52,469 nucleotides of DNA from NCBI GenBank assembly GCA_016872725.1, contig VGZC01000040.1, positions 1 to 52,469 on the forward strand, in the 5' to 3' direction. Below, piece after piece: positions 25,117 to 33,533 of this stretch. The notes below the pieces were generated by a model, which searched no databases, had not been told where the DNA came from, and worked only from the letters and a program-made list of their open reading frames with translations. Numbering within the stretch: the first letter of the stretch is position 1; each line of letters opens with the position of its first letter. The DNA comes from Planctomycetota bacterium (GTDB taxonomy: Bacteria > Planctomycetota > Planctomycetia > Pirellulales > Pirellulaceae). The position numbers and the translations under genes are program-made.

Positions 25117-27387
25117 ATGCCGGCTGAACCGACCCAACAACAGTCCAACGAGGACCAACTGCATGCGCGGGACCTGAGTCTTCAGCGGACGCGGCCGCCG
25201 ACCGAAATCCCCGGTTATGAGATCGAGCGGTTCCTCGGTTCGGGCGCGTACGGTGAGGTCTGGGTGGGCACCGACCGCAAGACGGGTCGCCGCGTGGCGA
25301 TCAAGTTCTACACGCATCGCGGCGGGGTCGATTGGTCGCTGCTCAACCGCGAGGTCGAAAAGCTCGTTCTCCTCTCGGCGGACCGATACGTCGTTCAACT
25401 GCTCGACGTCGGTTGGGACGCCGATCCGCCCTATTATGTGATGGAATACGTCGAGAACGGCTCGCTCGATGATTGGCTCGATACGCACGGGCCGATGAAC
25501 ATCCCGCAGGCCGTGGACCTTTTCCGCGAGGTGGCGACCGGCCTCTTGCACGCGCACGGGCGCGGCGTCCTGCACTGCGATCTGAAGCCCGCCAATGTGC
25601 TCCTCGACCAGGAAGCCCGTCCCCGACTCGCCGATTTCGGCCAATCGCGGCTCACGCACGAACAGGCCCCCTCGCTCGGCACGCTGTTCTACATGGCTCC
25701 GGAACAGGCGTCGCTTGAGGCCGTCCCCGACGCGCGGTGGGATGTCTACGCGCTCGGCGCGATGCTCTACTGCACGCTCACCGGCGCTCCACCCCACCGT
25801 TCCGACGACGCGATCCAGAAGATGGAATCGTCCAAGGATCTGTCGGAGCGGTTGCAGCGGTATCGCGTCCTGATCATGGAGGCGGCCGTCGCCGATGCCC
25901 ACCGCCAAGTGCCCGGCATGGACCGAGCGATGGCCGATCTGATTGATCGGTGCCTCGTCGCCGATCCCAAACGGCGGTTTTCGAACGTCCAAGCCGTGCT
26001 CGACGCGCTCAATACGCGCGAGCGCCAACGGGCTCGGCGCCCCCTGATGGTGCTCGGGTTCATCGGTCCGCTTGTGCTCCTCGTCATCATGGCGCTATTC
26101 GGAATGCTCGGTTATCATCGAGCGAAGACCGACTCGGACTTGGCGCTCACCGAACGCGCCCAGGAAAAAAACTACTACGCGGCGAAAGCCGTGGCGGGCG
26201 CGGCGGCCGAGGAAATCCAGCGCTATTTCCGGGCCGTGCAGCGGGTCGTCGAGGAACCCGAGTTCCATGAGCGGGTGGCCGGACTGCAGCGAGCGGGGAC
26301 CGAGACCGCCACGTTGCTCGCCGATCTCCGGGATCCCAACCTCAACAAGACCTCGCTCCCCTCCCGCGATCGGTTCCGCGACCATCCCGAGCGCCTGGAA
26401 TTGCAGCGCCGCATCGACGCGCTCCTTGATGATCACCGTGTTCCGAACGCGTCGAGCTGGTTCGTGACGGACGCCAACGGCACGCAGCTCGCCGCGGCGT
26501 TCGATGAACCCAATATCGCGTCGACGGTCGGGCAAAACTACGGATGGCGAACCTATTTCCACGGAGGAAGCGACGACTTGGTTGAACGGCCCGCCAACAG
26601 CTTGTCCGACGACACGGTCTATCGGAGCCCCTCGCCGAACGAGCATATCGGCGACGTGCATCTTTCCGCGCCGTTCCAAAGCAAGGCGACCAACCGTTGG
26701 AAAGTCGCCGTGTCCGTTCCCGTCTTGCGCGACGGGCGATTCGTCGGTGTCGTCGCGCTCACGGTCGATATCGGCGTCTTCGTGCAATTCGACGAAGGCA
26801 GTCGGCGGTTCTTCGCGGTCCTGGTCGACACGCGGCCCGGCGCGCGCGAGGGCATGATCCTGCAACACCCGTTGTTCGACGAGCTCCATAAGACACAGGA
26901 CCGCTTGCCCGACTCCTTCAGCGGGCGGCGGGTCCGCCTGAGCCAATTCATGAACGGAGGATCCCGCAACTACGAGGACCCGCTCGGCGAGGAATCCGCG
27001 GGAGCCGACTATCGGAAACGATGGATCTCCGCCATCGCGCCCGTCATGCTCGAAACCCGCCGCGAAACGGACGGCGGTCGTATCGTGACGGATACGGGAC
27101 TCAAGGTCGTCGTGCAGGAGGACTACGAGGGCGCGATCCAACCGGTTCGGGATCTCGGTGTACGCCTGCTTCGGGAAGGCCTCATGGCCCTGGGTGTCGT
27201 CGTGGCGGTCGTCCTTACGATGTGGACGATCGTGTTGCGGGCGATGCGCGACGATCCGTCCGGAGGCAAGACATCGGCTTCGCGCCGCGGCGACATGACG
27301 CCATTGCACGACCAGTCGACGATTCCCGCCCCCCGGATCGCCGGCAAACGGCGCGACGCGAGCGGACGGACGAAGAACGGATCCTGA
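25117..27387 (+). CDS. Membrane Ser/Thr protein kinase with extracellular sensor domain
   Basis: The 756-residue protein has a cytoplasmic kinase domain at about residues 30-290, with the ATP lysine K63 (VAIKFYTH) and DFG at D173. The catalytic loop is HCDLKPAN (D155), so the usual arginine before D is cysteine, a non-RD kinase. A first transmembrane helix at about 308-332 leads to an external region of about 350 residues, with Cache-like features (GQNYGWRTYFHGG, VSVPVLRDGRFVGVVALTVD). A second helix at about 688-710 returns to a short basic tail. It starts 78 bases after the HzsA-like gene, so co-transcription is possible. The ligand is unknown. Confidence 0.82.
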   Translation: MPAEPTQQQSNEDQLHARDLSLQRTRPPTEIPGYEIERFLGSGAYGEVWVGTDRKTGRRVAIKFYTHRGGVDWSLLNREVEKLVLLSADRYVVQLLDVGWDADPPYYVMEYVENGSLDDWLDTHGPMNIPQAVDLFREVATGLLHAHGRGVLHCDLKPANVLLDQEARPRLADFGQSRLTHEQAPSLGTLFYMAPEQASLEAVPDARWDVYALGAMLYCTLTGAPPHRSDDAIQKMESSKDLSERLQRYRVLIMEAAVADAHRQVPGMDRAMADLIDRCLVADPKRRFSNVQAVLDALNTRERQRARRPLMVLGFIGPLVLLVIMALFGMLGYHRAKTDSDLALTERAQEKNYYAAKAVAGAAAEEIQRYFRAVQRVVEEPEFHERVAGLQRAGTETATLLADLRDPNLNKTSLPSRDRFRDHPERLELQRRIDALLDDHRVPNASSWFVTDANGTQLAAAFDEPNIASTVGQNYGWRTYFHGGSDDLVERPANSLSDDTVYRSPSPNEHIGDVHLSAPFQSKATNRWKVAVSVPVLRDGRFVGVVALTVDIGVFVQFDEGSRRFFAVLVDTRPGAREGMILQHPLFDELHKTQDRLPDSFSGRRVRLSQFMNGGSRNYEDPLGEESAGADYRKRWISAIAPVMLETRRETDGGRIVTDTGLKVVVQEDYEGAIQPVRDLGVRLLREGLMALGVVVAVVLTMWTIVLRAMRDDPSGGKTSASRRGDMTPLHDQSTIPAPRIAGKRRDASGRTKNGS

Positions 27388-27398
27388 GCGCGCGTGCC

Positions 27399-28460
27399 TC
27401 AGCGGCCGGGCACCTTGAGTCGGATCCGATACAGACTCGTATCCACCGTGACGTACAACCGATCCGACTCCTCGCCGCGACCAAACTCGACATTGCTCGG
27501 TAAGCCCACCGCCGGTTGTTCGGCGGTCACCTTCTGGTCCTTCGGACCGGTCGGAAGGAAGGCGAGTTGTTTTCCGGTTGAGGCGAGAACGAGCACGCCG
27601 GGCGACGCCGGATCGCGCACGGTGAGATACAGATTGCCCTCGCGATCCACGGTCATTCCGTCGCAACCCTTGCCGCGCCGGAAATCCCAAACCGTGCGTC
27701 GGGCGCCCGCTCTGCGACCGTTGCGAGCGAGGGGAAACGCGTAGATGCGCATGTCGCCCTGAGCGGCCGGCGTATTGCCTCCGGATTTCGCGCCCTCATT
27801 GTCGTGCTCGGCGACGTACAACCACTTGCCGTCCCGGCTGACCGCGATCCCGTTGGGTTTTCGCACCTCGTGCGTGAACTCATCGAGTTTCCCGTCCGAA
27901 TCGAGGAGATAGACGGCTTGATGTTCGAGGTCCCTTGGTTCGTCGCCCACATAACGCGGGTCGGTGAAGTAGATCCGGCCCTCGCGATCGATACACAGGT
28001 CGTTGGGCGAATTGAACGCCTTGCCTTCAAAACGATCGACGACCACAACCCGTTCTCCGGTCGACGCGTTGTATCGGGCGAGGCACCGTCCTCCGAACGA
28101 AGCGCCCTCGCACGCCCACAATCGGCCCTCCCGATCAAAGAGAAGGCCGTTCGACTTGCGGCTGTCCTCGACGAATACCGTCGTCTTTCCCGTCTTCGGA
28201 TCGAACTTCAGGATCATCCCCGGGTCTTCCCCGTTCGGGATGTCGGAAAAGAAGATCGTCCCATCGGGCGCGGCCGCCGGACCTTCGGTCAGGCCGCCGC
28301 GAATCGGCGCCGAGCGTGTGAAGAGGATTTCGAATCGGGCATCCGGATCGACGATCGTCTCGCCGACGGGTGGAGGAATGTCGGCGGATCGCGCCGCGGA
28401 TCCGGATGCCGCGAGGAAAATGAACACGAAACGACGCATCCGTTCGGCCGCTTGTCCCAT
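27399..28460 (-). CDS. Exported SMP-30/gluconolactonase-like protein
   Basis: The 353-residue protein has a signal-like start (RRFVFIFLAASGSAARSA) and then six-bladed propeller repeats typical of SMP-30/gluconolactonase: GPAAAPDGTIFFSDIPNG, NGLLFDREGRLWACEGA, NSPNDLCIDREGRIYFTDP, PNGIAVSRDGKWLYVAEHD and CDGMTVDREGNLYLTV. Metal-binding acidic residues of the family (E near the start, N and D in the NDL/PNG segments) are present. These enzymes hydrolyse lactones, but substrate is open. The ATG at 28460 has a purine-rich GAGAG upstream; a second ATG at 28439 is possible. It follows the Gfo/Idh gene by 55 bases on the same strand, suggesting one operon. Confidence 0.85.
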   Translation of the reverse strand: MGQAAERMRRFVFIFLAASGSAARSADIPPPVGETIVDPDARFEILFTRSAPIRGGLTEGPAAAPDGTIFFSDIPNGEDPGMILKFDPKTGKTTVFVEDSRKSNGLLFDREGRLWACEGASFGGRCLARYNASTGERVVVVDRFEGKAFNSPNDLCIDREGRIYFTDPRYVGDEPRDLEHQAVYLLDSDGKLDEFTHEVRKPNGIAVSRDGKWLYVAEHDNEGAKSGGNTPAAQGDMRIYAFPLARNGRRAGARRTVWDFRRGKGCDGMTVDREGNLYLTVRDPASPGVLVLASTGKQLAFLPTGPKDQKVTAEQPAVGLPSNVEFGRGEESDRLYVTVDTSLYRIRLKVPGR

Positions 28461-28515
28461 CACATGGCTCTCCGCGTTCCCGCCGCCCCGAACGGGTTCC
28501 GTCGTGGACGGCGGG

Positions 28516-29787
28516 CTAGACCTTGGGTTCCCATCCGCGTTCGTATGGCCGACCCCAATACGCCATCGCCTCGGCATCGTGTTTGATCATTCCGTTGGCC
28601 GGATCGCATTCGAGCGTTCGGCCCGTGCGGTGCGCGATATTGCCGAGATGGCACAGGAGGGTGCTCTTGTATCCTTCGAGGATTTCGGTGTTGAGGGAGA
28701 GTGGCCGGTCGGTGCGGATGGCATCGAGGAAATTCGCGGCGTGTTCCTTGTCGCCGACCGTGTCGCCCGGCCTTCGCTCGATTTCCTTCTCCTGGGAGTC
28801 GAAAATCGCATAGGCGCCGTTCGATTCGAGGGCCAGGGCGCCGCCGTCTCCGTAAAACGTCACAAACCCGCTCGATCGCCGGTGGCAGCTCAATCCATCC
28901 CAGGTGATCTGCACTTTTCCGGGGAATTCGAACGCGACGGAGTGCGTATCGGGCGTCTCCTGCTCGTCCTCGAACGCGTACCGGCCTCCGCTGCTCACCA
29001 CGCGGATCGGATAATCGACGCCGGCGCCCCATCGGCACAGATCCAAGGTATGGACGCCGTTGTTGCCAAGCTCGCCGTTCCCCCAGTGCCAGAACCAATG
29101 CCAGTTGTAGTGGATTCGGTTGGTGAGATAGGGGCGGCGCGGCGCGGGGCCTTGCCACAGCTCGTAGTCCAGACTCGGCGGAACAGGGGCCGGTTCTCCC
29201 TTTCCGACGGCATCCCTCGCGCTGTTGTACCAAGCCTTCACAAGGTAGATGCGGCCGACGGCCCCTTCCTTCAATCGGCCGATCGCCGCCTTGGTTCCGG
29301 GGCTGCTTCGGCGCTGAGCGCCCATCTGGACGGCCCGATTGGCGGCTCGGGCCGCCTGCACCATCCATTCGCCTTCCCGCGGATTGTGGCAACACGGCTT
29401 CTCGACGTAGACGTGTTTTCCCGCCGCGCAGGCCAGGATCGATGCGGGCGCATGCCAGTGGTTCGGCGCGGCGCAAATGAGCGCGTCGAGGTCCTTGGCG
29501 TCGAGCATCTGACGGAAGTCGGTCACAATCTCGGGAGCCGTCCCCGTCGCCGCCTCGAGCGATTTGACGATCGGAGCCGCCCGTTCCCGGTCGACGTCGC
29601 ATACGTACTTCACGACCGTATTGGGTTGGTCCGAGAACGTCCGCGCCAGCGAGGCGCCTCGTCCCAGACCCATGACTCCCACGACGATACGGCCGTTCGG
29701 GTCGGCGGCGAACGAGCCTCGGGCCAGTGCTCCCGCGGCCCCGGCCGCCAATCCCCCCAAAAACGTGCGTCGTCCCATCGGTGACAT
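28516..29787 (-). CDS. Exported Gfo/Idh/MocA-family oxidoreductase
   Basis: The 423-residue protein starts with a twin-arginine signal (MGRRTFLGGLAAGAAGAL), then an NAD-binding Rossmann fold (GVMGLGRGASLARTF) and the family motif EKPCCHNP in place of EKPL. Downstream NWHWFWHWGNGELGNNGVHTLD is the typical planctomycete variant of the substrate region. Family members oxidise or reduce sugar alcohols and related compounds. A GGAGG ribosome site supports the ATG at 29787. The SMP-30 gene follows 55 bases downstream; together they could process a sugar or its lactone outside the cytoplasm, which is inference. Confidence 0.87.
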   Translation of the reverse strand: MSPMGRRTFLGGLAAGAAGALARGSFAADPNGRIVVGVMGLGRGASLARTFSDQPNTVVKYVCDVDRERAAPIVKSLEAATGTAPEIVTDFRQMLDAKDLDALICAAPNHWHAPASILACAAGKHVYVEKPCCHNPREGEWMVQAARAANRAVQMGAQRRSSPGTKAAIGRLKEGAVGRIYLVKAWYNSARDAVGKGEPAPVPPSLDYELWQGPAPRRPYLTNRIHYNWHWFWHWGNGELGNNGVHTLDLCRWGAGVDYPIRVVSSGGRYAFEDEQETPDTHSVAFEFPGKVQITWDGLSCHRRSSGFVTFYGDGGALALESNGAYAIFDSQEKEIERRPGDTVGDKEHAANFLDAIRTDRPLSLNTEILEGYKSTLLCHLGNIAHRTGRTLECDPANGMIKHDAEAMAYWGRPYERGWEPKV

Positions 29788-29902
29788 GAGGACCTCCCTT
29801 GCGGTAAGAGGAACACGGAATATATCCCATGCACCCGCGAATCGCACCCCCCTCGCGGCGGGGGAGGCGATCATCGAAGCCCGCAATCGACGAACTCCCA
29901 TA

Positions 29903-29963
29903 GCGTGGGCTTTAGCCCACGCAAAAGGGTGAGGAAGCCGGGAATGGCTTGGGCTAATGCCCA
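29903..29963. repeat. Pair of REP-like palindromes
   Basis: Two palindromes of related sequence lie 5' of the Gfo/Idh gene: GCGTGGGC-TTTA-GCCCACGC at 29903-29922 and TGGGC-TAAT-GCCCA at 29950-29963. Both carry the core GGGC(TT/TA)AxGCCC, as intergenic REP-like repeats do. Confidence 0.6.
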
Positions 29964-30062
29964 CGCTACGGCCCACGCGACTCCGGCCTGATCAAAAAAA
30001 CTAGCAAAGAAGGACGCGGACGGATGGAAAGGATCAAAGGCCCACGATATATTGACATGGTC

Positions 30063-30134
30063 AGCGGGTTAGCTGCCCCTACCCGCTTGACGCCCGCATC
30101 GACTACCTACCCCAGTCGGTGCGGGTCTTTTTTT
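30063..30134 (+). terminator. Strong intrinsic terminator preceded by a small hairpin
   Basis: A 12-bp stem (CCCGCATCGACT / AGTCGGTGCGGG, one G-U pair, nine-base loop, 30093-30125) is followed by TCTTTTTTT. A smaller hairpin (AGCGGGT / ACCCGCT, 30063-30087) lies directly before it. No plus-strand gene ends upstream within 2.6 kb, so this may terminate an unrecognised small RNA transcribed from about 30,000. Confidence 0.6.
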
Positions 30135-30186
30135 GGTTCAACCCCAATCGCGACGGGGCGGCCGCGCCACGCGGGGGTGCTTGGGC

Positions 30187-30442
30187 ATGCGGCTAGGCGA
30201 TCGGGTCGCCATCGTGACGGGCGGCGCCGTGCGGGATCGGCCGAGCCCTGGCGGTAGGCCTCGCCTCGGAGGGCATGGACGTGTGTGTCCAATACGACCG
30301 GTCCGAGGCCGAGGCCCAAGGAACGGTTTCCGAGATCCGTCTTCGGTCGCATCGTTCGACACATCCCACTTCGACCGGCATGTCGCGATCAACATGCGAG
30401 GCCCGCTCATGCTCTGCCAGTCGTTCGCGCGGTTGCGGGGAA
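30187..30442 (+). pseudogene. Short-chain dehydrogenase/reductase pseudogene
   Basis: The frame opens with ATG and MRLGDRVAIVTGGA, the SDR nucleotide-binding start. A frameshift then moves the sequence to another frame (GIGRALAVGLASEGMD from 30233). After an internal deletion, a third piece in the first frame (HFDRHVAINMRGPLMLCQSF, near 30355) is the SDR helix E region. The catalytic Ser/Tyr/Lys part is gone. The three pieces in correct order show decay of an ancestral SDR gene. Confidence 0.7.
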
Positions 30443-30774
30443 CGACCAACCTCGACGCGCGTCTGGAATGCGCGCGCCCGTAGTACGCGCGGCGTGGATG
30501 GACGCGGGATGTGGAAGTCCTAGCGTTTCTTCTTTCGTGTGGTTCGTGCATTCCGTGGTCCCCGCCCCTCGTCCGTGTTTTCTTGCCAGGGAATCCAAGT
30601 CGTCTATTGCGGTCCACTGACCGATTTCGGCCCCTCGTCCGTGTTTTCTTGCCAGGGAATCCAAGGGTTGGTATTGGCGTTCGCACCCGATATGCTGATG
30701 CCGTGCCCGATTCGAGGCATGGTCCGGCGCGAACGCCGCCGCGATTCAATGTCGATGAGACTCAGGGAAACCCC
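30443..30774. other. Non-coding stretch between the SDR pseudogene and the transporter
   Basis: I see no gene here. It contains the 36-bp direct repeat described separately; the rest is AT-richer than neighbours. A short purine-rich CAGGGA about six bases before the transporter ATG at 30775 serves as its ribosome site. Confidence 0.4.
30564..30665. repeat. 36-bp direct repeat with a 66-base period
   Basis: The copies at 30564-30599 and 30630-30665 are identical, beginning GCCCCTCGTCCGTG and ending GGAATCCAAG, separated by 30 unrelated bases. Confidence 0.85.
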
Positions 30775-32409
30775 ATGCGACCATCCACACGCGCATCGGA
30801 GAGCGAGCCTTCGGCCGGAAACGAACCGGTCCACGACGCGCCGCATCCCGGAAGCCAACGCATGCCGCGGTGGAATGTGGGCGAGTTGATCGCGGCGCCC
30901 GCGTTCGGATGGCGCCAATTGCCGCTCTTCATCGGGCCCGGACTCCTGATGGGCGCGTCGGCGATCGGAGGCGGGGAATGGCTCACCGGCCCGGTCAATA
31001 CGGCGCGGTACGGCGGCGCGCTGCTCTGGCTCGCGACGCTCAGCATCCTCGGACAGACGATCTACAACATCGAGATCAGCCGGTACACGCTCTATTCGGG
31101 CGAACCGATCTTCACGGGAAAATTCCGGATGCTCCCCGGACCGGCCTTCTGGCTTCCGATCTACCTGCTGCTCGACCTTGGGAGCTTCCTTCCCTACCTC
31201 GCGTCGAACGCCGCCATCCCGCTCGCCGCGATCCTGCGGGGCACGCTTCCCGATCCCGCAACGGACGCCGTCTTTCTCAAACAACTCGCGACGGCCATCT
31301 TCCTCGGCGGGCTCGTGCCTCTCCTCTTTGGAGGCAAGATCTACAACTCGCTCAAGTGGGTCATGTCGATCAAACTGATCCTGGTCGTGGGATTCCTCGC
31401 GGTCCTCGCGGGGCTCTATTCGACACCCGAAACGTGGCGCGAGATCCTGCTTGGATTCGTGCGGTTCGGCGATGTTCCGATCGTTCCACCCGAAAGCGGA
31501 CCTCCGCTTCCCGGCGAACGGCAAGCCTTCGCGCCCGTCACGAATCTGTTTTGGTCGATCCTGTCGGGAGAGGGCATGCCCGCGATCGACATGTCGATGT
31601 TCGGTTTCATCGCGGCGATGGCGGCCATCTCGGGAAACGGCGGTCTGACCAATACGCCGATCAGCAACTACACGCGGGACCAGGGTTGGGGCATGGGCGC
31701 GCGTGTCGGCGCGATCCCCAGCATTTTCGGGCGCCACCGCATCGCCCTATCGCATGTGGGGTGCGTGTTTCGCGTCACGGCCGAATCGCTCCATCGATGG
31801 AAGGCATGGTACTGGGTCGTCGCCCGGGAACAGTCGCTGGTGTGGGCGCCGGCCTGTTTCATCGGCCTGGCCCTCCCCAGCATGCTTTCGGTCCAATTCC
31901 TGCCCCACGGCCTTCAGCTCAAGGACAAATGGATGGCCGCCGGCATGACCGCCGATGGCGTTGCCGAGGCGATGGGACCGCCTTGGGGCCATTCGTTCTG
32001 GCTCATGACCCTCTTCTGCGGATTCCTCGTGCTCGGCACGGGCGTCGTGAGCACGGCGGACGGCGTGCTTCGCCGCTGGATCGACGTGTTCTGGACGGCG
32101 AGCCGCCACCTGCGGTCGTGGGGCACCGACGCCATCGGCAGGCTGTATTTCCAAGTCCTTTGCGTCTACGCGGCGCTCGGCGTCGCCATGCTCTGGTTCC
32201 TCAACGGCGATCGGCTGCTCATCTGGTCCACCAATCTCTACAACTACGCGCTCGGCATCAGTTGCCTTCATACGCTGCTCGTGAACCGCCGGCTGCTTCC
32301 CAAGCCGCTGCGTCCCGGTTGGTTCGCGTGCCTGGGCCTCGTCGCCGCCGGCGCCTTTTTCCTCACCATGGCCATCCTGACCACGGTCGACGCGTTCCGA
32401 ACCCGCTGA
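30775..32409 (+). CDS. Nramp-like multipass membrane transporter, divergent metal site
   Basis: The 544-residue protein has about eleven hydrophobic segments and a family-like opening (FIGPGLLMGASAIGGGEW). In classical Nramp metal transporters helix 1 carries DPGN; here this place reads GASAIGGG, without that motif. The following segment (TGPVNTARYGGALLWLATL) and later helices (SGEGMPAIDMSMFGFIAAMA, STADGVLRRWIDVF) match a planctomycete group annotated as Nramp-like. Substrate is therefore uncertain. It has no obvious operon partner; tsaD is convergent 45 bases downstream. Confidence 0.65.
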   Translation: MRPSTRASESEPSAGNEPVHDAPHPGSQRMPRWNVGELIAAPAFGWRQLPLFIGPGLLMGASAIGGGEWLTGPVNTARYGGALLWLATLSILGQTIYNIEISRYTLYSGEPIFTGKFRMLPGPAFWLPIYLLLDLGSFLPYLASNAAIPLAAILRGTLPDPATDAVFLKQLATAIFLGGLVPLLFGGKIYNSLKWVMSIKLILVVGFLAVLAGLYSTPETWREILLGFVRFGDVPIVPPESGPPLPGERQAFAPVTNLFWSILSGEGMPAIDMSMFGFIAAMAAISGNGGLTNTPISNYTRDQGWGMGARVGAIPSIFGRHRIALSHVGCVFRVTAESLHRWKAWYWVVAREQSLVWAPACFIGLALPSMLSVQFLPHGLQLKDKWMAAGMTADGVAEAMGPPWGHSFWLMTLFCGFLVLGTGVVSTADGVLRRWIDVFWTASRHLRSWGTDAIGRLYFQVLCVYAALGVAMLWFLNGDRLLIWSTNLYNYALGISCLHTLLVNRRLLPKPLRPGWFACLGLVAAGAFFLTMAILTTVDAFRTR

Positions 32410-32454
32410 TCGGTCCGCGGTCGCGACGGCCCCGCGAGCGATCGCAGCCGCATG

Positions 32455-33489
32455 TCATGCGGAGGGACCGCCGCGTACGAGGCCGGGAGTGATGTCCAGA
32501 TCGAGCGGCGCGACGGCGCCGACCTTGATGTGCTCGAAGGCGATCGCGCCCATCACCGCGTTGTCGGTGCAGAGCTCCCGCGGCGCGATGATCAACTCGA
32601 CGCCGCCCGCCGCGCAGGCCGATTCGAGCCGCGACCGGAAGTGGTCGTTCGCCGCCACGCCGCCACCCACGCACAGCCGGGCCAGTCCGGCGCGGTCGAT
32701 CGCGAGCATCGACTTGCCGACAAGGCAGTCGACGATCGCCGTTTGGAATCCGGCCGCGATATCCGCCACCAATCGCGGATCCAAGTCGAGCTCCGCGAAA
32801 TCGATCTTGCCGACGCCCGCCAGCGCGTAACGCACGGCCGTCTTCAGACCGCTGAAACTGAAGTCGAGTCGCGAGGGATCGCCGAGCAACGGTCTGGGAA
32901 GATGAAACCGCGACGCGTCACCCGTCGCCGCCGCCCCGGCCAGAGCCGGGCCGCCCGGGTACGGGAGTCCGAGCATGGCGGCCACCTTGTCGAACGCCTC
33001 GCCGGCCGCATCGTCGATCGTCTGGCCGAGCAACTCGAATTCGGTCGGCCCGCGGCAATGATAGAGACTCGAATGGCCGCCGCTCACGATCAACCCGACA
33101 CACGGGAAGATGTCGGCGCCGCGCGCGATCCGGCACGCATAGATGTGCGCATGCAGGTGGTTGACGGCGACGAGCGGCTTGTCGAGCGCGAGGCAGAGGG
33201 TTTTGGCGGCGACCAATCCGACCACGAGCGACCCGGCGAGTCCCGGCGTGACGGCGACCGCCACCGCATCGATGTCGTCCCATACGGTCGAAGCGCGGCG
33301 CATCGCTTCGTCGATCACGGGAAGCATGCGTTCGACGTGCGCGCGGGCGGCGATCTCCGGCACGACGCCCCGGAACCTCTGATGCAGGGCGTCCTGCGAC
33401 GCGACCACGGAACCCAGGACTCGCAGTTCATCGTCGACAACGGCCGCCGCCGTCTCGTCGCACGTGCTCTCGATCGTCAGAATGCGCAT
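32455..33489 (-). CDS. tsaD: tRNA N6-adenosine threonylcarbamoyltransferase
   Basis: The 344-residue protein transfers the threonylcarbamoyl group to A37 of tRNAs that read ANN codons, working with TsaB and TsaE. It begins with MRILTIESTCDETAAAVVDD. Metal ligands are seen in VNHLHAHIYA (HxxxH), and nucleotide-binding loops in VSGGHSSLY and VGGGVAANDHFR. The C-terminal part (PRELCTDNAVMGA) is complete. Length is normal. The start at 33489 is the only one that begins the family motif. The upstream VWA protein ends 44 bases away on the same strand. Confidence 0.96.
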   Translation of the reverse strand: MRILTIESTCDETAAAVVDDELRVLGSVVASQDALHQRFRGVVPEIAARAHVERMLPVIDEAMRRASTVWDDIDAVAVAVTPGLAGSLVVGLVAAKTLCLALDKPLVAVNHLHAHIYACRIARGADIFPCVGLIVSGGHSSLYHCRGPTEFELLGQTIDDAAGEAFDKVAAMLGLPYPGGPALAGAAATGDASRFHLPRPLLGDPSRLDFSFSGLKTAVRYALAGVGKIDFAELDLDPRLVADIAAGFQTAIVDCLVGKSMLAIDRAGLARLCVGGGVAANDHFRSRLESACAAGGVELIIAPRELCTDNAVMGAIAFEHIKVGAVAPLDLDITPGLVRGGPSA

Positions 33490-33533
33490 CCGTGTCGACT
33501 TCGATCCATCCCCACGCCCGCGCGCCAAACGGT

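Noticed and set aside
21640-26028. Long minus-strand open frame of about 1,460 codons
   Set aside because: It lies opposite the HzsA-like and kinase genes, which have clear motifs; the antisense translation is Arg/Asp-rich with no domain.
30063-30134. tRNA or group II intron piece
   Set aside because: No cloverleaf or domain V pattern could be formed; the hairpins are better read as a terminator.
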